From an uncultured Planctomycetia bacterium (GTDB lineage: Bacteria > Planctomycetota > UBA1135 > GCA-002686595): a DNA stretch of 28,642 nt. Below, piece after piece: positions 15,708 to 22,233 of the stretch (position 1 is the stretch's first letter; every line of letters begins with the position of its first letter). The notes beneath the pieces are model-generated. The model was not told the DNA's origin, did not search any database, and saw only the letters and a program-made list of their open reading frames with translations. The translations under genes were made by a program, and so were the position numbers. The stretch lies in the NCBI GenBank assembly GCA_937952135.1, contig CALFYL010000105.1, positions 1-28,642 on the forward strand. The letters are read 5' to 3'.

Positions 15708-17054
15708 TCAGTGAGCGTGGGGTGGAACGACGAGCACCGGGACGGCGGCGTGGCGGATCACGCCCTCCGCCACCGAACCCAGGACGAGCTTGGAGAGTCC
15801 GGAGCGTCCGTGCGTCGGAATGCAGATCGCGTCGGAGTTCAGGCGCTGCGCCGCGGAGCAGATCTGCTCGACGGCGTTGAACGCGCTGACGACGTCGACC
15901 TGCACTTCGAGCTGCCGCGCGGCGGCGTCTTGCGGGGTCAGCGCGATGAGCTTGGCGCGGATCTCGGCCGTCAGGCGCGCGGCCTCTTCGGCCGAAGGCG
16001 GCGGCACGGAAACGAACGCGCCGTAGTCGAGCGACGCAGGCACGTAGGGCGTGGCGACGTGGAGGAGTTGCAGCACGCCGCCGCGCGGGAGCAGCGAGGC
16101 TGCGTGTTCGACGGCGCGCGGCGAGAACTCGGACAGGTCGACGGGCACGAGCACGCGCTTGAACTCGCGTCGGACCGGGTGCGCGTCCTGCGCGGAGAGG
16201 ACGATCGGAACCGTGAGGACGTTGCGCGCCGACGCGCCGATCAAATCGAGCGACACCGAGCCGTGCACCAGCCGGTCGACGCCGGCGCGGCGGTGGGTGC
16301 CCACGACGATCAGGTCGGCCGCCTCGAGCGCGGCGAGCTCGAGCATGTGCTCCGCCACGCGGCCCCAGCCGGCGAGCAGGTGCAAGCGCGGCGCGGCGCC
16401 CCCGAATTTTCCGACGCGTTTGCCCAGCGCCTCCGTCAGCTCCGCCTCGTATCGGTCGCGGGGCGAATCGCGGCGCTCGCCGCGCGCGTAGATCTGGCCC
16501 GCGACCACTTCCATGGGCCGCGCGCCGGCCAGCCGCTCGAGCGTCGTCCGCGCGGTCGCGATCGGCGTCTTGGGCTCGACGCCGACGAGCACGCGCAAGG
16601 TGCGCCCGCCCGCGAGCCACGCCTTCAGGCTCGCCTCTTCGCGCACGACGAGCGTCGGCACGCCGGCGGACTTGATGACGCGCATCGCCACGCCGCCGAG
16701 ACTCCACACGCTCGGCCGTCCATCGCCGATCGGCGCGATGACCAGCAGATCGGCCTCGAGCTCGCGCGTCAGCCGCTCGAGCTCCTCGTCCGGCCGGCCC
16801 TCGACCAGGTGCTCGAGCACCTCGGCGCCGAGCTCGCGCAGGTCGTTCGCCTCTCGCTTCAGCAGCGCGCGGCGGCGCTCGAACTCTTCGCCGCTCAGCT
16901 CGTGGACGGTCGCGGCGGCGCCCGGAAGGATGCCGGGCAGTTGCGCGACGTGGGCGAGGTGCAGCCGGGCGCCGAGGCCGGCGGCCAGTCGGGCGGCGGC
17001 ACGCGCGGCGATGCCAGCAGGCGCCGAGAAGTCAGTACCGCAGAGGATGTTCAT
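15708..17054 (-). CDS. Universal stress protein with three USP domains
   Basis: This 448-residue protein reads as three consecutive UspA folds. Domain 1 (about 1-145) starts MNILCGTDFSAP and contains ADLLVIAPIGDG. Domain 2 (about 152-308) starts LRVLVGVEPKTP and contains DLIVVGTHRRAGVDRLVHGS. Domain 3 (about 316-448) starts FKRVLVPVDLSEFS and contains ICIPTHGRSGLSKLVLGSVA. Domain 3 has an intact G-x2-G-x9-G-S nucleotide loop, domain 2 a near-intact one, and domain 1 is altered. One- and two-domain USPs are the rule; three is uncommon. It is the first gene of a two-gene USP operon, divergent from the histidine kinase across a 403-base control region. No ribosome binding site is obvious. I infer ATP-binding stress signalling in the cytoplasm. 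Confidence 0.88.
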   Translation of the reverse strand: MNILCGTDFSAPAGIAARAAARLAAGLGARLHLAHVAQLPGILPGAAATVHELSGEEFERRRALLKREANDLRELGAEVLEHLVEGRPDEELERLTRELEADLLVIAPIGDGRPSVWSLGGVAMRVIKSAGVPTLVVREEASLKAWLAGGRTLRVLVGVEPKTPIATARTTLERLAGARPMEVVAGQIYARGERRDSPRDRYEAELTEALGKRVGKFGGAAPRLHLLAGWGRVAEHMLELAALEAADLIVVGTHRRAGVDRLVHGSVSLDLIGASARNVLTVPIVLSAQDAHPVRREFKRVLVPVDLSEFSPRAVEHAASLLPRGGVLQLLHVATPYVPASLDYGAFVSVPPPSAEEAARLTAEIRAKLIALTPQDAAARQLEVQVDVVSAFNAVEQICSAAQRLNSDAICIPTHGRSGLSKLVLGSVAEGVIRHAAVPVLVVPPHAH

Positions 17055-17142
17055 GGCGTTGGGCGAGGGTGCGAGGCCGAGGGAACTTCGAGGTCGAGCC
17101 CGAGCTTCTCGCTGCCGCGCTCGAAGTCGGATCGAGCGCTTC

Positions 17143-17155
17143 GCGTACGAGGAAC
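17143..17155 (+). promoter_or_regulatory. Candidate regulator site 1 (CGTACG core)
   Basis: GCGTACGAGGAAC. It shares GCGTACGAGG with site 2 and GCGTACG plus GAAC with site 3. It is the copy nearest the USP operon, 89 bases upstream of that ATG. Confidence 0.4.
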
Positions 17156-17217
17156 ACGGTAGGCCCAGGAGGTTAGCGAGCCTGCGGGTCGATCGCCGTA
17201 GCGCTGCACCTTGCTCT

Positions 17218-17230
17218 GCGTACGAGGTTC
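17218..17230 (+). promoter_or_regulatory. Candidate regulator site 2 (CGTACG core)
   Basis: GCGTACGAGGTTC, identical to site 1 over the first ten bases, 75 bases further on. Confidence 0.4.
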
Positions 17231-17267
17231 GCGCGCGTCGCCGACGACACCCGCGCCAAGGCGCTCC

Positions 17268-17280
17268 GCGTACGTTGAAC
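17268..17280 (+). promoter_or_regulatory. Candidate regulator site 3 (CGTACG core)
   Basis: GCGTACGTTGAAC, 50 bases after site 2 and 178 bases before the kinase start. Its GTACGTTG fits the FixJ-box pattern GTAMGTAG, as I recall it, at seven of eight positions. Confidence 0.4.
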
Positions 17281-17457
17281 GAAGCGCGTGGCTACGAACA
17301 TCACCTGACGGTTGGCGCGGATGCAGGACCTAGCATTTCTGCGGAGAACCTGCCCCCTTCGGTTATGTTCGCTGAACCTTCCAAGGAGCCGATGCCCGAT
17401 CGGCCGTCGCGCTCCGACGGCTCCGCAAAGCGGCTTCCCAGTGCGCAGGAGCAGCGA

Positions 17458-19038
17458 ATGAGTACGGAACGAGCACAACCGGAGCGCGAGACTGGCCCGA
17501 ACGGCCGAGGTCGAGTCGCACGCCGATCGGCGCCCCGCGATGTCGACGGTTCCTCACGGTCGGAACGTCTTGCGGCCGCGGTCGAGGGCGGAGCGGCGAG
17601 CGAAGCGCTCTACAAGACGCTGCTCGCCTCCGTGCTCGATCCCACGATCGCCATCGATGAATTCGGCGTGATCGTCACCGCCAGTGCGTCGGTCGAGACG
17701 GTCTTCGGTTGGACGGCCGACGAGCTGCGCGGTACGAACATCAAGGAGTTGATGCCCGAGCCGCACCACTCGCTCCACGACCAGTACCTCGCCAACTACC
17801 GGAGCACGGGGCAGACGCACATCCTCGGGCGGACGCGCGAATTCGAGGTGTTGCGCAAGGACGGCGAGCGCGTGGTGTGCGAGCTCTCCGTGGCGCGCGC
17901 CGAGATGCCGGACGGCTTGCCGCCGCTGTTCGTGGGCTCGTTCCGCGATGTGACGGCGCGCCGCAGGGTCGAGCGCGCGCTCGAGGAGAGCGAGCGCCGC
18001 TTCCGGGCGATTTTCGACAGCTCCTTCCAGTGCATGGGCCTGCTCGACGAACACGGCGCCGTGCTCGAGGTGAACCAGACCGCGCTCGACATGGTGCGCT
18101 GCGAACGGATCGACATCCTCGGCCGCAAGTTCTGGGACACGCCGTGGTGGCCGGATCCGACGGAGCGCGAGCGCGTGCGCGCGGCGTTGCTCGAGGCGGC
18201 CCAGGGCAAGTTCGTCCGCTTCGAGACGCTCCACCGCGGCGGCGACGGCGAGCTGGTGTGCATGGACTTCTCGCTGAAGCCGGTGCTCGACTCCGAAGGC
18301 GTCGTGCGCCTGATCATCCCCGAGGGCCGCAACATCAACGATCTCAAGCGCGCGCAGCGCACCGAGACGGCGATGCTCCGCGCCCTCGCGACGATCGGCG
18401 AGTCGGCGGCGGTGCTCGCGCACGAGATCAAGAACCCGATCACGGCGGTCAACCTCGCCTTGCGCGCCGTCGCCAAGCAACTCGGCGAGGACGACCGCGC
18501 GGTCCTCGAGGACCTCGTCACACGCATGCAGCGCCTCGAAGCGATCATGCGCCGCACGCTGACCTTCGCGCGGCCCCTGAGCCTCCAGATCGGCGCCATC
18601 GACGGCGCGGAGCTCGTCGACTCGGTCGTACGCGCGCTCCGCACGGAGATCGTGCGCCGCGGCTCCAACGTGCGGGCGAGCGTCGAACCGACGAAACTGG
18701 TCTTCAACGGCGACCGGCAGCTGCTCGACGAAGTGCTCACGAACCTGATCAAGAACGCGCTGGAATCGCGTTCCGGTCCCGTCAACGTGCTGGTCTCGGT
18801 GCGACCGTCCAGCGACGGCGGCGTGTTCATCAGCGTCGAGGACGACGGCCCGGGCATCGCCGACAGCGTGAGCGCGACGCTGTTCAAGCCCTTCGTCACG
18901 ACGAAGTCCACGGGCACCGGCCTGGGCCTCGCGTTCTGCAAGAAGGTCGTCGACGAACACGGCGGCGAACTCCAGGTCGTCCGATCCCTCAACCTCGGCG
19001 GGGCGCGCTTCGAAGTGCGCCTGCCGATCGTCATGTAA
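17458..19038 (+). CDS. FixL-like PAS-PAS sensor histidine kinase
   Basis: The 526-residue soluble kinase has PAS1 (about 48-168), PAS2 (about 180-300), a HisKA domain with the phospho-acceptor His322 in AVLAHEIKNPITA, and a HATPase domain: N box LDEVLTNLIKNALE, G1 DDGPGIA, G2 STGTGLGLAF. There are no membrane spans. PAS1 aligns gap-free with the FixL heme domain: MPEPHHSLHDQY puts His107 at the heme-ligating His200 of Bradyrhizobium FixL. His121, Ile122, Arg127 and Leu143 then fall on His214, Ile215, Arg220 and Leu236. Arg206 is replaced by Asn113. Oxygen or another gas is thus a plausible signal. I chose the ATG at 17458 because AGGAG lies six bases before it; ATGs at 17365 and 17392 are poorer. 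The response regulator gene follows after 43 bases. Confidence 0.88.
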   Translation: MSTERAQPERETGPNGRGRVARRSAPRDVDGSSRSERLAAAVEGGAASEALYKTLLASVLDPTIAIDEFGVIVTASASVETVFGWTADELRGTNIKELMPEPHHSLHDQYLANYRSTGQTHILGRTREFEVLRKDGERVVCELSVARAEMPDGLPPLFVGSFRDVTARRRVERALEESERRFRAIFDSSFQCMGLLDEHGAVLEVNQTALDMVRCERIDILGRKFWDTPWWPDPTERERVRAALLEAAQGKFVRFETLHRGGDGELVCMDFSLKPVLDSEGVVRLIIPEGRNINDLKRAQRTETAMLRALATIGESAAVLAHEIKNPITAVNLALRAVAKQLGEDDRAVLEDLVTRMQRLEAIMRRTLTFARPLSLQIGAIDGAELVDSVVRALRTEIVRRGSNVRASVEPTKLVFNGDRQLLDEVLTNLIKNALESRSGPVNVLVSVRPSSDGGVFISVEDDGPGIADSVSATLFKPFVTTKSTGTGLGLAFCKKVVDEHGGELQVVRSLNLGGARFEVRLPIVM

Positions 19039-19081
19039 CCGCGCCCCCGCGAGCCCCCCGAGCGAGCCTCAAGAGCGAGCC

Positions 19082-19765
19082 ATGATCAACGCCACGCCTT
19101 CCAATCCGACGTCGAAGATCCGGGTGTACCTGGTCGACGACCAGAGCATCCTCCGCGCGGCGTTCAAGAGTCTGCTCGCGCAGGCCGAACGCATCGAGGT
19201 GATCGGCGACAGCGGCGACGCCCGCGCCGCGATCGACCGCATCGCGCTCATCAAGCCCGACGTGGTGCTGCTCGACATCTCGATGGCCGGGCTGTCGGGG
19301 CTCGACGCGATCGCGCCCATCCGTGCGGCGCACCCGCGGGTGCGGATCGTGATGCTGACCCACCACGAGGGCGAGTCCTTCGTCGATCAGGCGATGCGCG
19401 CGGGCGCCGACGGTTACCTCTCCAAGGACTCCGATCCGAGCGAGCTGCTCCTCGGCATCGAAGCGGTGTTCGAGGGCCGGCCGTACCTCTCGCCGAAGGT
19501 CGCCGGCGGCCTGGTGGCGAAGATGCGCCGCGGCGAGCCGATCCAGGCCGCATCGGCGAGCCGCGTCGACTCGCTCACCGCGCGCGAACGCGAGGTGTTC
19601 CAACTGCTGGCGCTCGGCAAGAGCAACAAGGACGTCGCGCGCGAACTCTCGATCAGCCTCGGCACAGCGAAGAAGCACCGCGAGAACTTGCAGCGCAAAC
19701 TCGACTGCCACTCCACCGCGGAACTGGCCCGCCTCGCGATCCGCGAGGGCTTGATGCAGTCGTAG
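19082..19765 (+). CDS. NarL/FixJ-family response regulator
   Basis: The 227-residue protein has a receiver domain (IRVYLVDDQSILR; phospho-acceptor Asp65 in DVVLLDISMAGLSG; Thr in VMLTHHEG; Lys in YLSKDSDP) and a C-terminal LuxR/GerE helix-turn-helix (LTAREREVFQLLALGKSNKD and ISLGTAKKHRENLQRKL). It is the evident partner of the kinase 43 bases upstream. NarL-type receivers usually pair with HisKA_3 kinases, while this kinase is HisKA-type, the same mixed pairing as FixL-FixJ. It probably activates transcription when phosphorylated. Likely targets are the adjoining USP, CBS and Hsp20 genes, which is inference from position. A hairpin downstream (19791-19831) probably ends the transcript. Confidence 0.9.
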   Translation: MINATPSNPTSKIRVYLVDDQSILRAAFKSLLAQAERIEVIGDSGDARAAIDRIALIKPDVVLLDISMAGLSGLDAIAPIRAAHPRVRIVMLTHHEGESFVDQAMRAGADGYLSKDSDPSELLLGIEAVFEGRPYLSPKVAGGLVAKMRRGEPIQAASASRVDSLTAREREVFQLLALGKSNKDVARELSISLGTAKKHRENLQRKLDCHSTAELARLAIREGLMQS

Positions 19766-19790
19766 CTTCAGCCGCGAATTTCTCCCCTCC

Positions 19791-19831
19791 GCCGGCGAAC
19801 ACGCACCGCCCGTACAGCGTGCTTCGCCGGC
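19791..19831 (+). terminator. Probable terminator hairpin after the response regulator
   Basis: GCCGGCGAACACGC (19791-19804) pairs with GCGTGCTTCGCCGGC (19817-19831) with one bulged base and a 12-base loop. A short TTTT follows at 19838-19841. The stem is strong and the T run weak. Confidence 0.6.
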
Positions 19832-19899
19832 GCCCACTTTTGCCGACGGTGGCCCTCGGCGGGGTGTCGTAGTTGTGGTTCCGCGCGCGGTCGCCGGGG

Positions 19900-19919
19900 T
19901 CCGCTCCGTCCCGAGCGGA
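19900..19919 (+). promoter_or_regulatory. Small hairpin in the hsp20 leader
   Basis: TCCGCTC (19900-19906) pairs with GAGCGGA (19913-19919), 17 bases before the hsp20 Shine-Dalgarno AAGGAG (19937-19942). GCTCC within it could alternatively pair with GGAGT of that ribosome binding site, so temperature-dependent masking is conceivable. No known thermometer family is recognised. Confidence 0.3.
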
Positions 19920-19949
19920 ACGGCGAACGCCCTACGAAGGAGTCACGCC

Positions 19950-20408
19950 ATGAAACTCATCCCCTGGGGAAACAAGAGTCCGACCCAACTGTTCGGCAGC
20001 GACCTCGACAACTGGATGGAGGAGTTCTTCAAGAACACGTCCAACCGCTTGCCCGAGGTCTTCCAGCGCGGGAGCGCTCCGGCGCTGAATCTCGCCGACA
20101 CGACACGCGAGTTCGTCGTGACCGTTGAACTGCCGGGCGTGTCCGAGAAGGACGTCTCCGTGCAGGTCGTCGGCCAGCAGCTCGTGATCTCCGGCGAACG
20201 CAAGTGGGAAGACGAGAAGAAGGACAAGGAGTACTTCCGCGTCGAGTCGCAGTACGGAGCGTTCCGTCGCGCCGTGCCGCTTCCCGAAGGCTTGAACACC
20301 GACGCCGACGCCGTCGTCGCGAAGCTCGAGAAGGGCGTGCTCGAGGTGCGCATCCCGAAGGTCGAGCCGAAGGCCGCGGCTTCGATCAAGGTGCAGGCGC
20401 CGAAGTAG
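19950..20408 (+). CDS. Small heat shock protein, Hsp20/alpha-crystallin family
   Basis: The 152-residue protein has a short N-terminal arm (MKLIPWGNK...), an alpha-crystallin domain (about 45-137: PALNLADTTREFVVTVELPG, VVGQQLVISGERK, YGAFRRAVPLPEG, GVLEVRIPK) and a short tail with an I-x-V-like motif (IKV). It is an ATP-independent holdase that keeps unfolding proteins soluble. AAGGAG seven bases before the ATG at 19950 fixes the start; the frame from 19875 adds 25 residues of unlikely sequence. It follows the two-component genes by 184 bases, with a terminator-like hairpin between, so it probably has its own promoter. An alpha-crystallin gene next to USP and CBS genes parallels the mycobacterial hspX regulon. 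Confidence 0.93.
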   Translation: MKLIPWGNKSPTQLFGSDLDNWMEEFFKNTSNRLPEVFQRGSAPALNLADTTREFVVTVELPGVSEKDVSVQVVGQQLVISGERKWEDEKKDKEYFRVESQYGAFRRAVPLPEGLNTDADAVVAKLEKGVLEVRIPKVEPKAAASIKVQAPK

Positions 20409-20430
20409 TTGGCGAGATAGTTTCAAGGCA

Positions 20431-20489
20431 CGGGTGCGCGCCGCGCGAGGCCTGCTTTCGTCAGCAAGACTTCGCGCGGCGCGCGTCCG
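20431..20489 (+). terminator. Large GC-rich stem-loop after hsp20
   Basis: The arm 20431-20448 pairs with 20472-20489 over 18 positions: 13 consecutive perfect pairs (GCGCGCCGCGCGA with TCGCGCGGCGCGC), two G-T wobbles and three more pairs. The 23-base loop contains a small inner TGCT/AGCA stem. It starts 22 bases after the hsp20 stop. There is no T run, so it may be a Rho-assisted terminator or an mRNA 3'-end protector. Confidence 0.55.
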
Positions 20490-20539
20490 TGTTCGCGCTT
20501 GCTCCGCGCATTTCGCTTCGAGGGCTGGCATCTCGGGTT

Positions 20540-20565
20540 CGCATTCAAGCCTCGCATTCAGGCTG
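20540..20565. repeat. 13-base imperfect tandem duplication
   Basis: CGCATTCAAGCCT (20540-20552) is followed at once by CGCATTCAGGCTG (20553-20565). It lies in the 255-base gap between hsp20 and the next gene, which otherwise holds only the stem-loop before it. No gene is seen in that gap. Confidence 0.6.
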
Positions 20566-20663
20566 CGATTTGCCGCGCGAGGGCCATGGCGAGGTGCGCG
20601 CCGCCTTGGCTAAATGAGCCGCCCGAGCTCGCCTCCCCCGCGGCGCCGTCCCACTCAGCCCCG

Positions 20664-22187
20664 ATGCTCAACCTTTCGCCGGGCCCTTCGTTGGGCTCTT
20701 TGTTGCTCCATGGCCTGGCCCTCTTCGGGCTGCTTTCGTCGCCGGCGCTCGCCGCGCCGCCCCAGGCGAGCGAACTGGATCAAGCGCGTTCGAAGTACGG
20801 CCTCGCGCCCGAGAGGGAGTGCACCGAAGCGACCGAGATCTGCGTGCGGCTGAACAACGTCGAGGCGGTCGAGCTGATGCTCAGCGTGCTGCGCATGTGG
20901 GAGAACCGCGGCGGCAACTTCCTGCCGCAGGCGCACTACCGCGACGTCGTGTGGGGCGGGCTGGTGCGCATCACCGATCCGTACGCGCGGCGGCGCGTCG
21001 CGGTCGAGCTCGCCGAGAGCAAGAGCGAGTGGGTGCGCCAGTGGTGCGTCGAAGTGCTCGGCGAGTACAAGGACGCGAACTTCGGCGAGCCTGCGAACAA
21101 GGCGTTGCGCGATCGCGAAGTCGGCGTGCAACGCGCGGCGGCGCGCGCGTGCGGCAAGATGAAGTTCGAAGGCGCGCAAAAGGCGCTCGTCGGCCTGGTC
21201 GGCGACAAGGACGAGATCCTGCGCGCGAACGCGGTCGAGGCGCTGTGCCGGATCGATCCCGCGGCGCACCGTGCGGCGCTGGTCAAGGCGCTCAAGGACA
21301 AGGACGGCGGCGTGCGCTGCGCGCTGCTCGCGGCGGCGGCGGAGTGCTATCCCGGCGAGCACGAAGCGTGGAGCACGGCCGCGCTCGCCGACGCCGATTG
21401 GCGCCCGCGCATGCAAGCGGTCGACAACCTCGGCGGCGTTCGCACCAAGACGGCGGTCGACGCGCTGGTGCGCGCGCTCGGCGACGGCCGGCCCGCGGTC
21501 GCGGCGCGCGCCATCGCGCGCTTGCAGGAGTTGACGCGCGAGAAGCACCGCTCGAAGGCGACCTGGGAAGCGTGGTGGCGCGACAACCGCGAGACGTTCA
21601 CGTTCCCCGAGGGCGCCGCGCCGGCCGGCGGCGACGACGGCCCGCGAACGGTTGCGTACCACGGCGTGCAGGTGAACAGCGACCACACGGCGTTCCTGAT
21701 CGACAAGTCGGAGGCCATGAACGGCGCGCTAAAGTCGGCGTCGAGCTCGAAGGCGGTCGCGGCGCAAAAAGAGCTCGAAGCGGTGCTCGAGAAGCTCGAA
21801 GGGCAGCTCACCTACAACGTGTTCACCTACGCGGAGAACGTGAACGTGTTCGAGGAGAAGGGGCCGGTCGAGTTGACGGCGAAATCGCGCAAGCGCGCGC
21901 TCGAGTTCGTCGAGAAGGCGCCGCGCGGCCGCTCGAAGGACATCTGGAAGCTGCTCGAGCAGGTGATCTCCGACCCCGACCTCGACACGGCCTTCCTGCT
22001 CTCGTCGGGCGAGCCCGACATCGGGACCTACGTGCACTGGAACCGCGTGACCTGGCACCTGCGCGAGCTCAATCGCTTCCACAAGGTCGTGGTGCACACG
22101 ATCGTCTACAGCGACAGCGACTGGTACCGGCAGCAGCTCGAGAAGATCTCGGAAGTCACCGGCGGCGAGCACCGCGCCTTCGACTGA
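20664..22187 (+). CDS. Secreted HEAT-repeat protein with C-terminal vWA-like domain
   Basis: The 507-residue protein starts with a signal peptide (MLNLSPGPSLGSLLLHGLAL, then FGLLSSPALAA, cleavage near residue 30). Helical HEAT/PBS-like repeats follow (about 90-310, for example DREVGVQRAAARACGKMKFE and DKDEILRANAVEALCRID). The C-terminal part resembles a von Willebrand A domain (about 340-500), beginning TAFLIDKSEAMNG and continuing TYNVFTYAENVNVF and DTAFLLSSGEPDIGTY. The metal-site motif DxSxS appears as D347-K-S349-E-A, so the third ligand position is not Ser. HEAT plus vWA is a recurring planctomycete architecture of unknown role, probably periplasmic scaffolding. An ATG at 20586 is an alternative start but would put a long non-signal stretch first. 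It is convergent with the next gene. Confidence 0.78.
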   Translation: MLNLSPGPSLGSLLLHGLALFGLLSSPALAAPPQASELDQARSKYGLAPERECTEATEICVRLNNVEAVELMLSVLRMWENRGGNFLPQAHYRDVVWGGLVRITDPYARRRVAVELAESKSEWVRQWCVEVLGEYKDANFGEPANKALRDREVGVQRAAARACGKMKFEGAQKALVGLVGDKDEILRANAVEALCRIDPAAHRAALVKALKDKDGGVRCALLAAAAECYPGEHEAWSTAALADADWRPRMQAVDNLGGVRTKTAVDALVRALGDGRPAVAARAIARLQELTREKHRSKATWEAWWRDNRETFTFPEGAAPAGGDDGPRTVAYHGVQVNSDHTAFLIDKSEAMNGALKSASSSKAVAAQKELEAVLEKLEGQLTYNVFTYAENVNVFEEKGPVELTAKSRKRALEFVEKAPRGRSKDIWKLLEQVISDPDLDTAFLLSSGEPDIGTYVHWNRVTWHLRELNRFHKVVVHTIVYSDSDWYRQQLEKISEVTGGEHRAFD

Positions 22188-22193
22188 GCGCCC

Positions 22194-22233
22194 GCCGTCA
22201 GCGCACGACGCTCGCCGTCAGCGCACGACGCTC
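22194..22233. repeat. 20-base perfect tandem duplication at a stop codon
   Basis: GCCGTCAGCGCACGACGCTC occurs at 22194-22213 and again at 22214-22233. The second copy encodes, on the minus strand, the last residues ASVVR and the stop of the hydrolase gene. The first copy repeats the same codons just past the stop. Confidence 0.9.

Larger units (their letters stand above)
17055..17457. promoter_or_regulatory. 403-base divergent control region between USP operon and kinase
   Basis: No gene is seen here. The frame of the kinase is open throughout, but its sequence before 17458 is Arg/Ala/Pro-rich and resembles no domain. The region holds three related sites: GCGTACGAGGAAC (17143-17155), GCGTACGAGGTTC (17218-17230) and GCGTACGTTGAAC (17268-17280). 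The third overlaps a TTGAAC that could be a -35 element for the kinase. Offsets between site starts are 75 and 50 bases. It must contain promoters for both directions. Calling the repeats regulator sites is inference. Confidence 0.5.

Noticed and set aside
14530..16707. 725-residue minus-strand frame over the USP genes
   Set aside because: Arg-rich shadow; the two USP products in the other minus frame explain the region.
16513..17457. Upstream extension of the kinase reading frame (315 residues)
   Set aside because: It runs antisense through the three-domain USP gene, has Arg/Ala/Ser-rich composition and no domain; the ATG at 17458 has a well-placed AGGAG.
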